DNA from: Flavobacterium sp. YJ01
GTDB lineage: Bacteria; Bacteroidota; Bacteroidia; Flavobacteriales; Flavobacteriaceae
NCBI RefSeq assembly: GCF_029320955.1
Contig: NZ_CP119757.1
Span: 2,542,001 to 2,606,000 of the forward strand
Length of the DNA: 64,000 bases
Direction of reading: 5' to 3'
Shown: in pieces, positions 1 to 8,323 of the stretch
Position numbering within the stretch: the first letter of the stretch is position 1
How the letters are laid out: the number at the start of each line of letters is the position of its first letter
Notes under the pieces: generated by a model
What the model saw: the letters and a program-made list of their open reading frames with translations, nothing else
Told to the model about the DNA's origin: nothing
Databases searched by the model: none
Position numbers and translations under genes: made by a program

Positions 1-1602
1 TGGCGAAATGCATCCAATTTATTATCGGGAAATATCAGTTCGAAACTAAATCAATTTGATTTAAAGAAACCGATTGAAGTCAATTGCGATATAAAAGGCG
101 ATTTGAATGTTGAAGGCGATCCGAAAATTGTAGTTCAGGCCGATATTCGAAATAACGAATTGACGATTCCAGATGGTTTGTTTACCAATTGCAGTTTCAA
201 AGGTATTTTTACAAATAATTTTAAACCCGAAAAAGGTTTTAATGATCCGAATTCTGCTATAATTCTAACACATTTTAAAGCTGAATATGAAACGATTCCG
301 CTTACGATTTCACAAGCTGTTATTAATAATCTCGAAAAACCAATTGCTACTGGAATCGTAAATGCCGATTTTGATATTTCGAAACTTAACAAGATGAGCA
401 ACGAAAAAATTCTTCATTTTGAAAGCGGACATGCCAAAGCCAATTTAAGATTTCAGTTTGATATTGTCGATTTATACATCAACAAACCGCGTATAACGGG
501 CGAAGTCGATATTGATAATGCTACGTTTGATTATCTTCCGAAAAGCATTCATGCCGAAAAAACCGCTGTACAATTATCGTTTACAGAGCAGGCGCTTTAC
601 ATCAAAAAAATAGCTTATAAACACAAAAACAACATTATTCGCATTGACGGGAAAATTGATAATTTCTTGAATCTGTATTACGACGCACCCGAAAAAATGG
701 TTGTAAACTGGAATATTTACTGCCCTAGTATTGATGTAAAACAGTTTTTAGGTGTTTTAAAAAATTCGCCAACTCAAAAAATAGCGCAACAAAAACAAAC
801 TAAAAAGAAGAACGTCAATTTTACAAATCAGCTGAAATCGGTTATTGAGAAATGTACCGCTGTAATCAATCTCAAGGCCGATAAAATCACTTACGGTTCG
901 CTTACAGCAACGAATACCAAAGCGACTTTGCAAATGCTGAATTCGAAATTACTACTCAAAAACGGAACTTTGCAAACTTCTGGCGGAAGCATTGCGTTTA
1001 ACGGCGCCATTCTGCCTAGCGGAAACCAATATATTTTTAGTTCGACCGCACAAGTAAACCGCGTAGATATTGCGAGCTTTTTAAGATCTTTCAATAATTT
1101 CGGCATTAAATCTTTCAGTCCGAAAAACATTAAAGGACGATTAAGCAGCAACGCCAATGTTACGGGTTTAATGAGCAGCAAAGGCGATTTGATTGTGAAT
1201 TCGATGCGAGGTAAATTAGATTTTAATGTGAATCAAGGCGCTTTACTCAACTTTGAACCGATTATGAAAATAGGCAAATTTGCTTTTCCGTTTCGCGATG
1301 TAGAAAATATAACTTTTAGCGATTTATCGGGTTCGCTTAATCTTCGTGGAGAACAAGTTGACATTCATAAATTAACCATTAGTTCCAGCGTCTTAAACTT
1401 CGACATAGACGGAATTTACTCTTTTGGCCGAGGTACAAATCTCGCGCTTACAGTTCCGCTAAGAAATTCTAAGAATGACTCGAGCCTTGCCACTAAAGAA
1501 GAGCGCAAAGCTGTTAGAGAACGTGGCATTGTGCTGCATTTGATTGCTTATGATAATGAGGGGAAGATTAAGATTAAGTGGGGGAAGAGGGATAAAGAAT
1601 AG
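1..1602 (+). CDS. AsmA-like family protein, C-terminal part (5' end outside window)
   Basis: The frame is open from base 1, so the gene starts upstream of the window and about 533 residues are seen. The protein alternates short beta-strand-like segments rich in Asn, Ile, Phe and Gly. Its last 250 residues, with GALLNFEPIMKIGKFAF followed by SGSLNLRGEQVDIHKLTI and a basic tail, resemble the AsmA-like C-terminal region of large Bacteroidota envelope proteins. Such proteins are anchored in the inner membrane and span the periplasm, and relatives are linked to lipid transport and outer-membrane upkeep; the role here is inferred from family only. The N-terminal membrane anchor is not visible. A restriction-modification cassette follows after about 100 bases. 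Confidence 0.8.
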   Translation, partial: WRNASNLLSGNISSKLNQFDLKKPIEVNCDIKGDLNVEGDPKIVVQADIRNNELTIPDGLFTNCSFKGIFTNNFKPEKGFNDPNSAIILTHFKAEYETIPLTISQAVINNLEKPIATGIVNADFDISKLNKMSNEKILHFESGHAKANLRFQFDIVDLYINKPRITGEVDIDNATFDYLPKSIHAEKTAVQLSFTEQALYIKKIAYKHKNNIIRIDGKIDNFLNLYYDAPEKMVVNWNIYCPSIDVKQFLGVLKNSPTQKIAQQKQTKKKNVNFTNQLKSVIEKCTAVINLKADKITYGSLTATNTKATLQMLNSKLLLKNGTLQTSGGSIAFNGAILPSGNQYIFSSTAQVNRVDIASFLRSFNNFGIKSFSPKNIKGRLSSNANVTGLMSSKGDLIVNSMRGKLDFNVNQGALLNFEPIMKIGKFAFPFRDVENITFSDLSGSLNLRGEQVDIHKLTISSSVLNFDIDGIYSFGRGTNLALTVPLRNSKNDSSLATKEERKAVRERGIVLHLIAYDNEGKIKIKWGKRDKE

Positions 1603-1630
1603 ATAAATATCTACTATATATCAAGCCTAG

Positions 1631-1658
1631 TTTGTGGAAAAGTTAATTCCTAATTTTG
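1631..1658 (+). promoter_or_regulatory. Bacteroidota-type promoter for the DNA methyltransferase
   Basis: TTTG at 1631-1634 and TAATTTTG at 1651-1658 match the -33 TTG and -7 TAnnTTTG elements with suitable spacing. The predicted transcript would begin near 1665, downstream of a possible GTG start at 1634 and upstream of ATG 1700, so it decides the methyltransferase start. Confidence 0.55.
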
Positions 1659-1699
1659 GATTATTATTCATAAATTGCACCTTTAATTTTAGCGAAAAA

Positions 1700-2935
1700 A
1701 TGACGGGAGAAGAAAAGATCAACATTGACGAATTTGATGGTAAAAAATTTAAAAATCGCTTTGTAGAAGAAGACGATAATAGAAAGGCCGTTGTTACGCA
1801 TTATCTACATAATTATCACAATGGCGTTAAAGATCATTTTGAAGAAGAAGCTGCTGAATACATAAAACAAATTGTTGAATACAAAAATGAAGAAGAGAAA
1901 CTAAATATCGTTTCCGATTCTGCATTACAACAATTACTTTTTGAAGTCGAAGATGTTCCATTTCCAACTCCTGAAAATTATACTTTTAAATTTATTGATC
2001 TTTTTGCTGGAATTGGCGGATTTAGAATTGCGTTGCAGAATTTAGGAGGTAAATGTGTTTATACTAGCGAATGGAATGTAGACTCACAAAAAACATATCG
2101 TTCTAATTTTGGAGAAGTCCCATTTGGGGATATTACTAAAGAAGTTACAAAAAATTATATTCCTGATGATATCCAAATTTTATGTGCAGGATTTCCTTGC
2201 CAGGCCTTTTCAATTGCAGGAAATAGAAAAGGATTTCAAGATACGAGAGGTACATTGTTTTTTGATGTAGAAAAAATCATTGAAGCAAAAAGACCTAAGG
2301 TGGTTTTTCTTGAAAATGTTAAAAATCTAGTTTCTCATGATAAAGGAAATACTTTCAAAGTAATCTTAGAAATTCTAGAAGAAAAGCTTGGCTATAAAGC
2401 ATACACTAAAGTATTAAATTCTTCTACACATGCTAATGTTCCTCAAAATAGAGAAAGAATTTTTATTGTTGCATTTGATAAAGAACAAGTAACAAATCAT
2501 GGCGATTTTAAATTTCCAGAAGCAATTCCATTAACTAAAACAATACATGATATTTTAGAAAAAGGAAAACAAGCAGATAATCTTTATTATAAAAAAGACC
2601 ACCAATATTATCCTGAATTAGAAAAAACAATAACTTCAAAAGACACAATATATCAATGGAGGAGAGTTTATGTTAGGGAAAATAAAAATCAAGTTTGTCC
2701 AACCCTAACAGCAAATATGGGCACAGGAGGACATAATGTTCCTTTAATTTTAGATGATTATGGCATTAGAAAATTAACTCCTAAAGAATGTTTTTCTTTT
2801 CAAGGATATCCAATGGATAAATATATTTTGCCAAATATTGCTAATAGTAAATTATATATGCAGGCTGGAAATTCAGTTACAACTCCATTAATAGAAAGAA
2901 TCAGCCAAGAAATTTTAAATGTCTTATTGCCATGA
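1700..2935 (+). CDS. DNA (cytosine-5-)-methyltransferase, type II R-M
   Basis: C5-cytosine methyltransferase of 411 residues, transferring a methyl group from S-adenosylmethionine to cytosine in a recognition site. Motif I is DLFAGIGGF (about residues 100-108), motif IV is GFPCQAFSIAG with the catalytic Cys at about 167, motif VI is LENVKNL, motif VIII is QNRERIFIV, and motif X is QAGNSVTTPLIERI near the C terminus. The region before motif I is about 95 charged, helix-prone residues, longer than in compact enzymes such as M.HhaI. ATG 1700 is preferred over an in-frame GTG at 1634 because the promoter overlaps that GTG. It overlaps the next gene by ATGA, indicating translational coupling. The site cannot be read from sequence alone. 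Confidence 0.95.
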   Translation: MTGEEKINIDEFDGKKFKNRFVEEDDNRKAVVTHYLHNYHNGVKDHFEEEAAEYIKQIVEYKNEEEKLNIVSDSALQQLLFEVEDVPFPTPENYTFKFIDLFAGIGGFRIALQNLGGKCVYTSEWNVDSQKTYRSNFGEVPFGDITKEVTKNYIPDDIQILCAGFPCQAFSIAGNRKGFQDTRGTLFFDVEKIIEAKRPKVVFLENVKNLVSHDKGNTFKVILEILEEKLGYKAYTKVLNSSTHANVPQNRERIFIVAFDKEQVTNHGDFKFPEAIPLTKTIHDILEKGKQADNLYYKKDHQYYPELEKTITSKDTIYQWRRVYVRENKNQVCPTLTANMGTGGHNVPLILDDYGIRKLTPKECFSFQGYPMDKYILPNIANSKLYMQAGNSVTTPLIERISQEILNVLLP

Positions 2936-4245
2936 GTGTCTGGGAACAATTTTCTAGTGACCAAAGAGAAGAGTATATAAAGTTTTTACAAGTTTATGGA
3001 GCATTATCAAACTTATTTCGACAAAAACAAGGAGACTTAATTCCGTATCTTGATTCTAAATTTCAGGAAACTGTTTTTACAAAAATTTTTAATGGTCAAA
3101 ATGTAGATATTGGTAATACGCCTCATGATGTACTTTCTATTTTTGGTAATGAACGAATTGGAATAGGACTAAAAACTTGGATGGGCAGTAAACCTTCATT
3201 CCAAAAAGTAATGCAACTTAAACGTTATCAAAATGATATAAACGTATATCGTGGAGATTTACATTCATTAGCTTATAAAATTTCTGAGATTAAAAATCAA
3301 CGAATGAAAAGTGATTATGAACGTTTAGGATTATCAGAAGACAAAAACATTTATCATTATATAACTCGTGATCAAGGTATTTTTACCATAAATGAATGCG
3401 CATATCCATTAATTGATGTAAATAAAATTAAAGATTTTAGCGCCACATCATCTGCTTTATCTTGGTCCGATGGTAATAAAGATTACAGGTATACATTTGC
3501 CGATTCTCAAATATGGCAAAAATTTGATTCTGACAAATACGATACTTTAACGTTAAATAAATTTGACGTTAAAATTATTGAAGATCCATTTTCATTTTTA
3601 CTACAAGCATACTTTAATCTTATTGAAACTACAAAAGTAGCAGAACCAGATATAATTGAAGTTTATTTACCATTATATTCTTATCAATCTAAAGAAGTAG
3701 AAGAAAAATCTGGATTAAATGCCTGGAATGCCGCATCTAAAAATAAAGGCAGTAACATTCCTAGACCTTTAAATGAAATTTATGTTCCTATTCCTAGAGA
3801 ATTTCACAAAAAGCATCCTGATTTTTTCACATCTGATATTTTTGAATTTGAAAGAATTAAAGAAAACTATAAAGGTCTTTCAGATGAAAAACCTGAAGTA
3901 CGTTTTTCATTAAAGCTTCCGAATGGAAAAATAATTCCTGCTTTAGTTACTCAAGACAACATGAAAGGCTTACAATCTGGAAGCAACATTTTAAAAGATG
4001 AAAATGGAAAAAGATTTGGACAATCTGCTTTAGGCCAATGGTTGCTTGTAGATGTTTTAGGCCTCAAAGAAAGAGAACCTGTTACTCGTGCATGGTTAGA
4101 AAAGAAAGGGACAGATTCTATTCGTTTATGGCGAAATAAAAATGATTATAACATAATTAACATTGACTTCGCTCCTATCGGTTCTTTTGAATTGTTCATG
4201 AAAGACGAACCTGTTCCGATAGATGAAGATAACTTTTTACAATAA
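2932..4245 (+). CDS. Probable type II restriction endonuclease with NgoFVII-like C-terminal domain
   Basis: 437 residues, overlapping the methyltransferase stop codon by 4 nt, the usual arrangement for its cognate endonuclease. Residues about 255-413 (SGLNAWN, RPLNEIYVPIPREFHKKHPDFF, LPNGKIIPALVTQDNMKGLQ, then GQSALGQWLL and TRAWLEKKGTDS) resemble the C-terminal DNA-binding region of NgoFVII-family enzymes (B3-like fold). I see no phospholipase-D HxK motif, which is the nuclease in that family. Instead the N terminus has E46, D66 and GIGLKTW with K81, a possible degenerate PD-(D/E)xK site. Context makes an endonuclease likely; the catalytic assignment is inference. Codon use is as AT-rich as the neighbouring methyltransferase. 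Confidence 0.75.
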   Translation: MSVWEQFSSDQREEYIKFLQVYGALSNLFRQKQGDLIPYLDSKFQETVFTKIFNGQNVDIGNTPHDVLSIFGNERIGIGLKTWMGSKPSFQKVMQLKRYQNDINVYRGDLHSLAYKISEIKNQRMKSDYERLGLSEDKNIYHYITRDQGIFTINECAYPLIDVNKIKDFSATSSALSWSDGNKDYRYTFADSQIWQKFDSDKYDTLTLNKFDVKIIEDPFSFLLQAYFNLIETTKVAEPDIIEVYLPLYSYQSKEVEEKSGLNAWNAASKNKGSNIPRPLNEIYVPIPREFHKKHPDFFTSDIFEFERIKENYKGLSDEKPEVRFSLKLPNGKIIPALVTQDNMKGLQSGSNILKDENGKRFGQSALGQWLLVDVLGLKEREPVTRAWLEKKGTDSIRLWRNKNDYNIINIDFAPIGSFELFMKDEPVPIDEDNFLQ

Positions 4246-4266
4246 AAACATAACAATGTTTAAAGA

Positions 4267-4539
4267 ATGGAATATTTAAAAAAGAAAAAAGATCAATTTA
4301 ATTATTGGTCATTCATTGAAAAATTTTATCCAGAATATTCCAGTTGTAATAATGTTTTACTTAGCAACATTTTGACTAAGAAACTTGAAGGAGAACAAAT
4401 TTCTGAAAATGATGAAGAATATATTAAGAATTGGAATGTTAGAAGTGAATTATTAAAAATTGATAAAGAATTATTATCCAAAGCTTTCGAAAATTATTTT
4501 AATACAATTTATCCAGAAAAAATGTTAGATGAAGAATAA
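4267..4539 (+). CDS. Hypothetical protein at the end of the R-M cassette
   Basis: 90 residues, Lys/Glu/Asn-rich and predicted mostly helical, with no signal peptide, membrane segment or motif I recognise. It begins 21 nt after the endonuclease stop on the same strand, so it is probably co-transcribed, and it shares the AT-rich composition of the cassette. An ATG at 4256 in another frame stops after seven codons, so ATG 4267 is the start. It might be an accessory protein of the system, but nothing in the sequence shows this. Confidence 0.6.
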   Translation: MEYLKKKKDQFNYWSFIEKFYPEYSSCNNVLLSNILTKKLEGEQISENDEEYIKNWNVRSELLKIDKELLSKAFENYFNTIYPEKMLDEE

Positions 4540-4627
4540 TCATTAGAGATTTCTAATTCTTCAAAAATTTTTCTTTCAACACAAAAAAACATTCCCATAA
4601 TTTTATCATAATATTTCCTTAACCAAC

Positions 4628-4658
4628 TTGCCTTTCTCCTTTAAAATAAATAAGTTTG
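4628..4658 (+). promoter_or_regulatory. Promoter for the hibernation factor gene
   Basis: TTG at 4628-4630 and TAAGTTTG at 4651-4658 are separated by 20 nt, matching the Bacteroidota -33/-7 arrangement. The predicted start is near 4665, giving a leader of about 20 nt before ATG 4686. It separates this gene from the R-M cassette. Confidence 0.55.
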
Positions 4659-4685
4659 AGAATGAATCATTAAATATTATGCGTT

Positions 4686-5000
4686 ATGAAAGTACAAATC
4701 AACACCGACAAAAACATTGAAGGAAGTGCAAGATTAGAAAGTTATTTTGCTGCAGAAACAGAAAAAAGCTTAGATCGTTTTCAGGATAAAATTACTCGCG
4801 TAGAAATTCATTTTGGAGATGAGAATGGAGAAAAATTCAGCTTGCACGACAAAAAATGTGTAATTGAGGTTCGTCCTGTAAAATTACAGGCTATCACAGT
4901 TACAGATCATGCCGACACGCTTGAGAAAGCATTTAGCGGTGCATTGGCTAAAGCCAAAAAGTCGTTGACTACCACTTTCGAAAAAATAAAAGCACATTAA
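4686..5000 (+). CDS. hpf: Ribosome hibernation-promoting factor (HPF/RaiA family)
   Basis: 104 residues, the length of a short HPF/YfiA-type protein without the long-form dimerisation domain. It starts MKVQINTDKNIEGSARL and continues with ITRVEIHFGDENGEK and a basic C-terminal helix (KAFSGALAKAKKSL), the beta-alpha-beta layout of the ribosome-associated inhibitor fold. Members bind the 30S decoding region in stationary phase and block translation. It has its own promoter and ends at a strong hairpin shared with the convergent lipoprotein gene. Confidence 0.9.
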   Translation: MKVQINTDKNIEGSARLESYFAAETEKSLDRFQDKITRVEIHFGDENGEKFSLHDKKCVIEVRPVKLQAITVTDHADTLEKAFSGALAKAKKSLTTTFEKIKAH

Positions 5001-5021
5001 TATAATAAGTTGCAAAGTAAC

Positions 5022-5065
5022 AAAGCGACAAAGATTCTAAGTTTTCTTGGAACCTTTGTCGCTTT
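5022..5065. terminator. Convergent-gene hairpin, likely bidirectional terminator
   Basis: AAAGCGACAAAG (5022-5033) and CTTTGTCGCTTT (5054-5065) form a perfect 12-bp inverted repeat between two convergent genes. Flanking bases (GCAAAGTAAC on the left, TATAACTTTGT on the right) extend the symmetry imperfectly. It may equally be one of the intergenic repeat units common in this window. Confidence 0.55.
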
Positions 5066-5090
5066 TCTGCTTTATAACTTTGTCTTTAAC

Positions 5091-5735
5091 TTATGATTTT
5101 GGCAACGGAGCTCCAACGGCAATATCGCATCTATGACCTGGTTTTCCGTGCGCAGGATTCATTCCGTCTACAATTCCTGTGTCTTGTCCAGCACTTTCTG
5201 TACTCAACAATGCTGGAACCGCATTTGATGGCGGGGGCGTAACAGTAAAACTCTGCGAAGTTGATCCGCTTTGTGCTGTAGTTGTAGTTTTTGCTACTGG
5301 AGAATTTAATGGCGCTCCTACCGCAATATCACAACGATGTCCTGGCTGCCCGTGAGGCGGATTCATTCCTTTTGCTGTTTTTACTTGCGCTACAGTTGTT
5401 GTAGTCACAACTTGTTGCTGTTGATTTGGATTTACCTGAACTGCCTGACCTTGTTGTGTTGGTGCCGAATTTAATGGCGCACCAACTGCAATATCGCAAC
5501 GGTGCCCAGGCTGTCCGTGTGCCGGATTCAGACCTTTTGTATCTCCTAAAACTGTATTTGGATTTGCTGCAGGATTTTGAACAACTGGCGCAGTCGTTTT
5601 TGTTGAGTCTTTTGCAAGTCCTAACCTAACTAATTCTGAGGTTGCTGTACTTTCTTGAGGCTCTAATTCCTTTTTGCAGGAAATGACTAATAAGGAAGTT
5701 ATGGCTAGTGAACTTAAAAGTATTTTTGCATTCAT
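5091..5735 (-). CDS. Lipoprotein with three copies of a HGxPGHRCDIAVGAPL motif
   Basis: 214 residues. A signal peptide ends in a lipobox (LLVISC, Cys about 20), so the protein is probably membrane-anchored. The rest is three near-identical blocks of about 20 residues of the form NP(A/P)HG(Q/K)PGHRCDIAVGAPL, each preceded by a low-complexity linker of Gln, Thr, Val and Pro; the last block ends the protein. Each block contributes two His and one Cys, suggesting metal or haem binding, but no function is established that I know of. The same motif occurs singly at the C terminus of other flavobacterial proteins as I recall. It is convergent with hpf. Confidence 0.85.
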   Translation of the reverse strand: MNAKILLSSLAITSLLVISCKKELEPQESTATSELVRLGLAKDSTKTTAPVVQNPAANPNTVLGDTKGLNPAHGQPGHRCDIAVGAPLNSAPTQQGQAVQVNPNQQQQVVTTTTVAQVKTAKGMNPPHGQPGHRCDIAVGAPLNSPVAKTTTTAQSGSTSQSFTVTPPPSNAVPALLSTESAGQDTGIVDGMNPAHGKPGHRCDIAVGAPLPKS

Positions 5736-5845
5736 TGGGGCGGTATTTTAAAATCTCTCAAATATAAATGTTTTTTAGGGATTAAATAACATAGGGAATG
5801 TTAATGATAATTAAAGACAGGATTTTTAAATTCTATATTTCTTTA

Positions 5846-5930
5846 TTTCACGCAGATTTAGGCAAATCTTAACAGATATTTTCTTAATTAAAATCTGCTA
5901 AAATCTGCAAAATCTGCATGAAACCTTAAA
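5846..5930. repeat. Imperfect intergenic repeat built from AAATCTGC words
   Basis: CACGCAGATTTAGGCAAATC and, further right, four spaced copies related to AAATCTGC, ending GCATGAAAC, make a loose inverted repeat. Similar CAGATTT/AAATCTG words recur near 9.7-9.85 kb and 42.95-43.04 kb. No coding potential is seen. Confidence 0.4.
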
Positions 5931-5972
5931 ATCTCAAAAAATTTATACCTTTAAACTCAAATACTATAACTC

Positions 5973-6461
5973 ATGAAAAAAACAATCTTACTTCTTTTGT
6001 TCGTTGCTTCTTTTGCAAATGCACAAACCGACAAAAACAAAATCAATCAGACTTTAGACGCTTGGCATAAAGCCGCCGGCGAAGTAAAATTTGATGCTTA
6101 TTTCAACGCTTTGGCAGACGACGCAATCTACATTGGAACAGACGCAACAGAAAACTGGACAAAAAAAGAATTTCAAATCTGGGCAAAACCTTATTTTGAC
6201 AAAAAAACGACATGGAATTTTAAAGCCTTAGAACGTCATATCTTTTTTGATAAATCTGGAAAAATCGCTTGGTTTGATGAATTACTTGATACTCAGATGA
6301 AAATTTGTCGCGGTTCTGGAGTTTTGGTAAAAGTGGGTAACGAATGGAAAATTCAGCATTACGTTTTGTCAATGACAATTCCGAACGATGAAGTTGATGC
6401 TGTAACTAAAATAAAAGCACCAATCGAAGACGCATTAATCGCTAAGCTTCAAAAGAAATAA
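5973..6461 (+). CDS. Secreted NTF2-like (SnoaL/DUF4440-type) protein
   Basis: 162 residues with a clear signal peptide (MKKTILLLLFVASFANAQ), predicted periplasmic. The mature part begins with an alpha-helical stretch (INQTLDAWHKAAGEVKFDAYFNAL) followed by DDAIYIGTDATENWTKKEF and SGVLVKVGNEWKIQHYVLSM, the helix-then-curved-sheet pattern of the NTF2-like/SnoaL fold. These proteins bind small ligands or act as accessory subunits; the ligand cannot be told here. A strong terminator follows, so it appears monocistronic. Confidence 0.8.
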   Translation: MKKTILLLLFVASFANAQTDKNKINQTLDAWHKAAGEVKFDAYFNALADDAIYIGTDATENWTKKEFQIWAKPYFDKKTTWNFKALERHIFFDKSGKIAWFDELLDTQMKICRGSGVLVKVGNEWKIQHYVLSMTIPNDEVDAVTKIKAPIEDALIAKLQKK

Positions 6462-6500
6462 AACATTTTAGATATTTCTTTTTATAAACATAACTTTTCT

Positions 6501-6564
6501 AGCACCTTATAAGCCGAATTAAGAAAATAATTTTAATTAATTCGGCAAAAACGGTGCTTTTTTG
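6501..6564 (+). terminator. Two-part hairpin terminator
   Basis: Outer arms AGCACC (6501-6506) and GGTGCT (6553-6558) enclose inner arms GCCGAATTAA (6513-6522) and TTAATTCGGC (6537-6546), followed by six T. This closes the NTF2-like gene transcript before the ammonium transporter. Confidence 0.7.
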
Positions 6565-6678
6565 TAACTTTAAAATAAGATACTATCAAAAAAACGATCT
6601 GTATTTTATAAAATCAATCAAAATAAAAGCACAACCTCTATTTTAACAGCCTTCAAAACAAGAATCTTTATTTTTTTT

Positions 6679-6686
6679 TAACTTTG
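6679..6686 (+). promoter_or_regulatory. TAnnTTTG promoter element for the ammonium transporter
   Basis: TAACTTTG lies 38 nt before ATG 6724, after an uninterrupted T-tract. The predicted start near 6693 leaves an A-rich leader of about 30 nt. No clear binding site for a nitrogen regulator was recognised. Confidence 0.45.
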
Positions 6687-6723
6687 CCCCCAAAAAAAAT
6701 AGGGTTAAACAAAGTATTTCAAA

Positions 6724-8106
6724 ATGAAAATAGAAAAACGCTGGATTATTTCCTTTATTATGATCAGTGTCGTTTGCACAATTGGTGCATTTTGGCCAAC
6801 AGTAACAGAAAATAGTTATGTTTTATCAGAATTCGGAACCACAGATCATATTGTTCCTGCCGATGTTGCTTGGATGCTAACTTCAAGCTGTCTGGTTTTA
6901 ATTATGACACCTGGATTATCATTCTTTTACGGCGGGATGGTTGGAAAAAAGAATGTAATTTCTACTATGCTTCAAAGTTTTATTTGCTTAGGTGTAGTAA
7001 CGCTTTTGTGGGTTGTGGTAGCATTTAGTTTGGCTTTTGGAGAACCGGTTGGTTTTGGTTCTGGAGAGCATTTTTACAGCTTTTTCGGAAACCCAACTAC
7101 TTTTGCTTTTATGGATTATGTGGGCGTTCTTCCTCATAAACAATTAGCAAACACGATTCCGTTTATGCTTTTTGCTTTATTTCAAATGAAATTTGCCATC
7201 ATTTGTCCTGCAATTATTACGGGTTCATTTGCAGAACGTGTTCGTTTTATCTCATATTTAGTTTTCATTAGTTTATTCACCATCTTTATATATGCTCCTT
7301 TGTGTCACGCCGTTTGGTATCCAACTGGAGTTTTAGGAAGTTATTTTGGCGTAAAAGATTTTGCAGGAGGAACTGTAGTTCACATGAGTTCTGGTTTTGC
7401 TGCTTTGGCTGGAGTTATTGTTTTAGGAAAAAGAAAAAACAGCCAGCATATTCCAACCAATATTCCTTTTGTATTATTAGGAACTGGAATGCTTTGGTTC
7501 GGATGGTTCGGATTTAACGCTGGATCTGCTCTCGCTGCCAACGGAACTGCTGCTATGGCTTTTGCAACAACCACTACTTCATCGGCTGCCGCAATGTTAA
7601 CTTGGATTTTCTTTGATAGAATGAACGGCAGAAAAGTGTCTGCCCTTGGTGCTTGCATTGGAGCCGTTGTAGGTTTAGTTGCTATTACGCCAGCTGCAGG
7701 ATTTGTTTCGGTGCCAGAAAGTATGTTTTTCGGATTTGTAACCGCATTAGTTTCTAATACAGCTGTAAATTGCAAATACTCAAAAAGATTTGATGATACG
7801 CTTGACGTTTTTGCTTGCCACGGAGTTGGAGGAATTATGGGAATGATTTTAACAGCTATTTTTGCTCATGGAGAAGACGCAAGTTTACTTCACGGCGGAT
7901 GGAATGTTTTTGGACACCATATGATGGCTTTAGTATTGGTTTCTGTATTTACTTTCTTCGGAGCTTATTTCTTATTCAAAGTAACGAACTTTATTATTCC
8001 TTTGAGAGTTTCTGAAGAATCAGAACACATCGGATTGGATTTATCGCAACACGATGAATCTCTTGATCCGAAAGCACAACCAATTACGGAACCTCATTAC
8101 GGTTAA
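6724..8106 (+). CDS. amt: Ammonium transporter, Amt family
   Basis: 460 residues, Amt/MEP/Rh family, conducting ammonia or ammonium across the inner membrane. Eleven hydrophobic helices can be traced. Family signatures are SCLVLIMTPGLSFFYGGMV near the N terminus, FAGGTVVHMSSGFAALAG with the first pore His, and FACHGVGGIMGMILTAIFAH with the second. The C-terminal cytoplasmic tail is about 40 residues. A glnK/PII gene normally sits next to amtB in many bacteria but none is seen on either side. It has its own promoter and is followed by a 24-bp inverted repeat. Confidence 0.97.
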   Translation: MKIEKRWIISFIMISVVCTIGAFWPTVTENSYVLSEFGTTDHIVPADVAWMLTSSCLVLIMTPGLSFFYGGMVGKKNVISTMLQSFICLGVVTLLWVVVAFSLAFGEPVGFGSGEHFYSFFGNPTTFAFMDYVGVLPHKQLANTIPFMLFALFQMKFAIICPAIITGSFAERVRFISYLVFISLFTIFIYAPLCHAVWYPTGVLGSYFGVKDFAGGTVVHMSSGFAALAGVIVLGKRKNSQHIPTNIPFVLLGTGMLWFGWFGFNAGSALAANGTAAMAFATTTTSSAAAMLTWIFFDRMNGRKVSALGACIGAVVGLVAITPAAGFVSVPESMFFGFVTALVSNTAVNCKYSKRFDDTLDVFACHGVGGIMGMILTAIFAHGEDASLLHGGWNVFGHHMMALVLVSVFTFFGAYFLFKVTNFIIPLRVSEESEHIGLDLSQHDESLDPKAQPITEPHYG

Positions 8107-8122
8107 AAAAATATTTTTTTTT

Positions 8123-8204
8123 GCCACGAATTACACGAATTTTCACTAATTTTTTTTCTGTATTGCAGTTAAACTGATTCGTGAAAATTCGTGTAATTCG
8201 TGGC
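8123..8204. repeat. Perfect 24-bp inverted repeat, CCACGAATT family
   Basis: The arms at 8123-8146 and 8181-8204 are exact reverse complements over 24 bp, with a 34-nt loop. They start GCCACGAATTACACG. A related unit is at 33011-33185, and the trailing TTAATCTGTG words (8230-8250) also recur there. It may end the amt transcript. Confidence 0.75.
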
Positions 8205-8297
8205 GAAAATATTTAAAAAAAAATCCTTTTAATCTGTGAAATCTGTGGCAAAAAAACATTTAAATCCACTTACTCTATTTCATTCGTTTATATTCCT

Positions 8298-8305
8298 TAA
8301 TTTTG
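8298..8305 (+). promoter_or_regulatory. TAnnTTTG promoter element for trmB
   Basis: TAATTTTG ends at 8305, only 19 nt before GTG 8324. A TTG at 8303 is inside this element, so it cannot be the translation start. The leader is predicted to be only about 12 nt. Confidence 0.5.
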
Positions 8306-8323
8306 CGGAAAATTTTTGTAAAA

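Noticed and set aside
1634..1699. Longer methyltransferase from GTG 1634
   Set aside because: The extension overlaps a good -33/-7 promoter whose transcript would start near 1665; ATG 1700 fits better.
7380..7775. 131-codon minus-strand frame inside amt
   Set aside because: It is antisense to conserved membrane helices and has no promoter or family resemblance.
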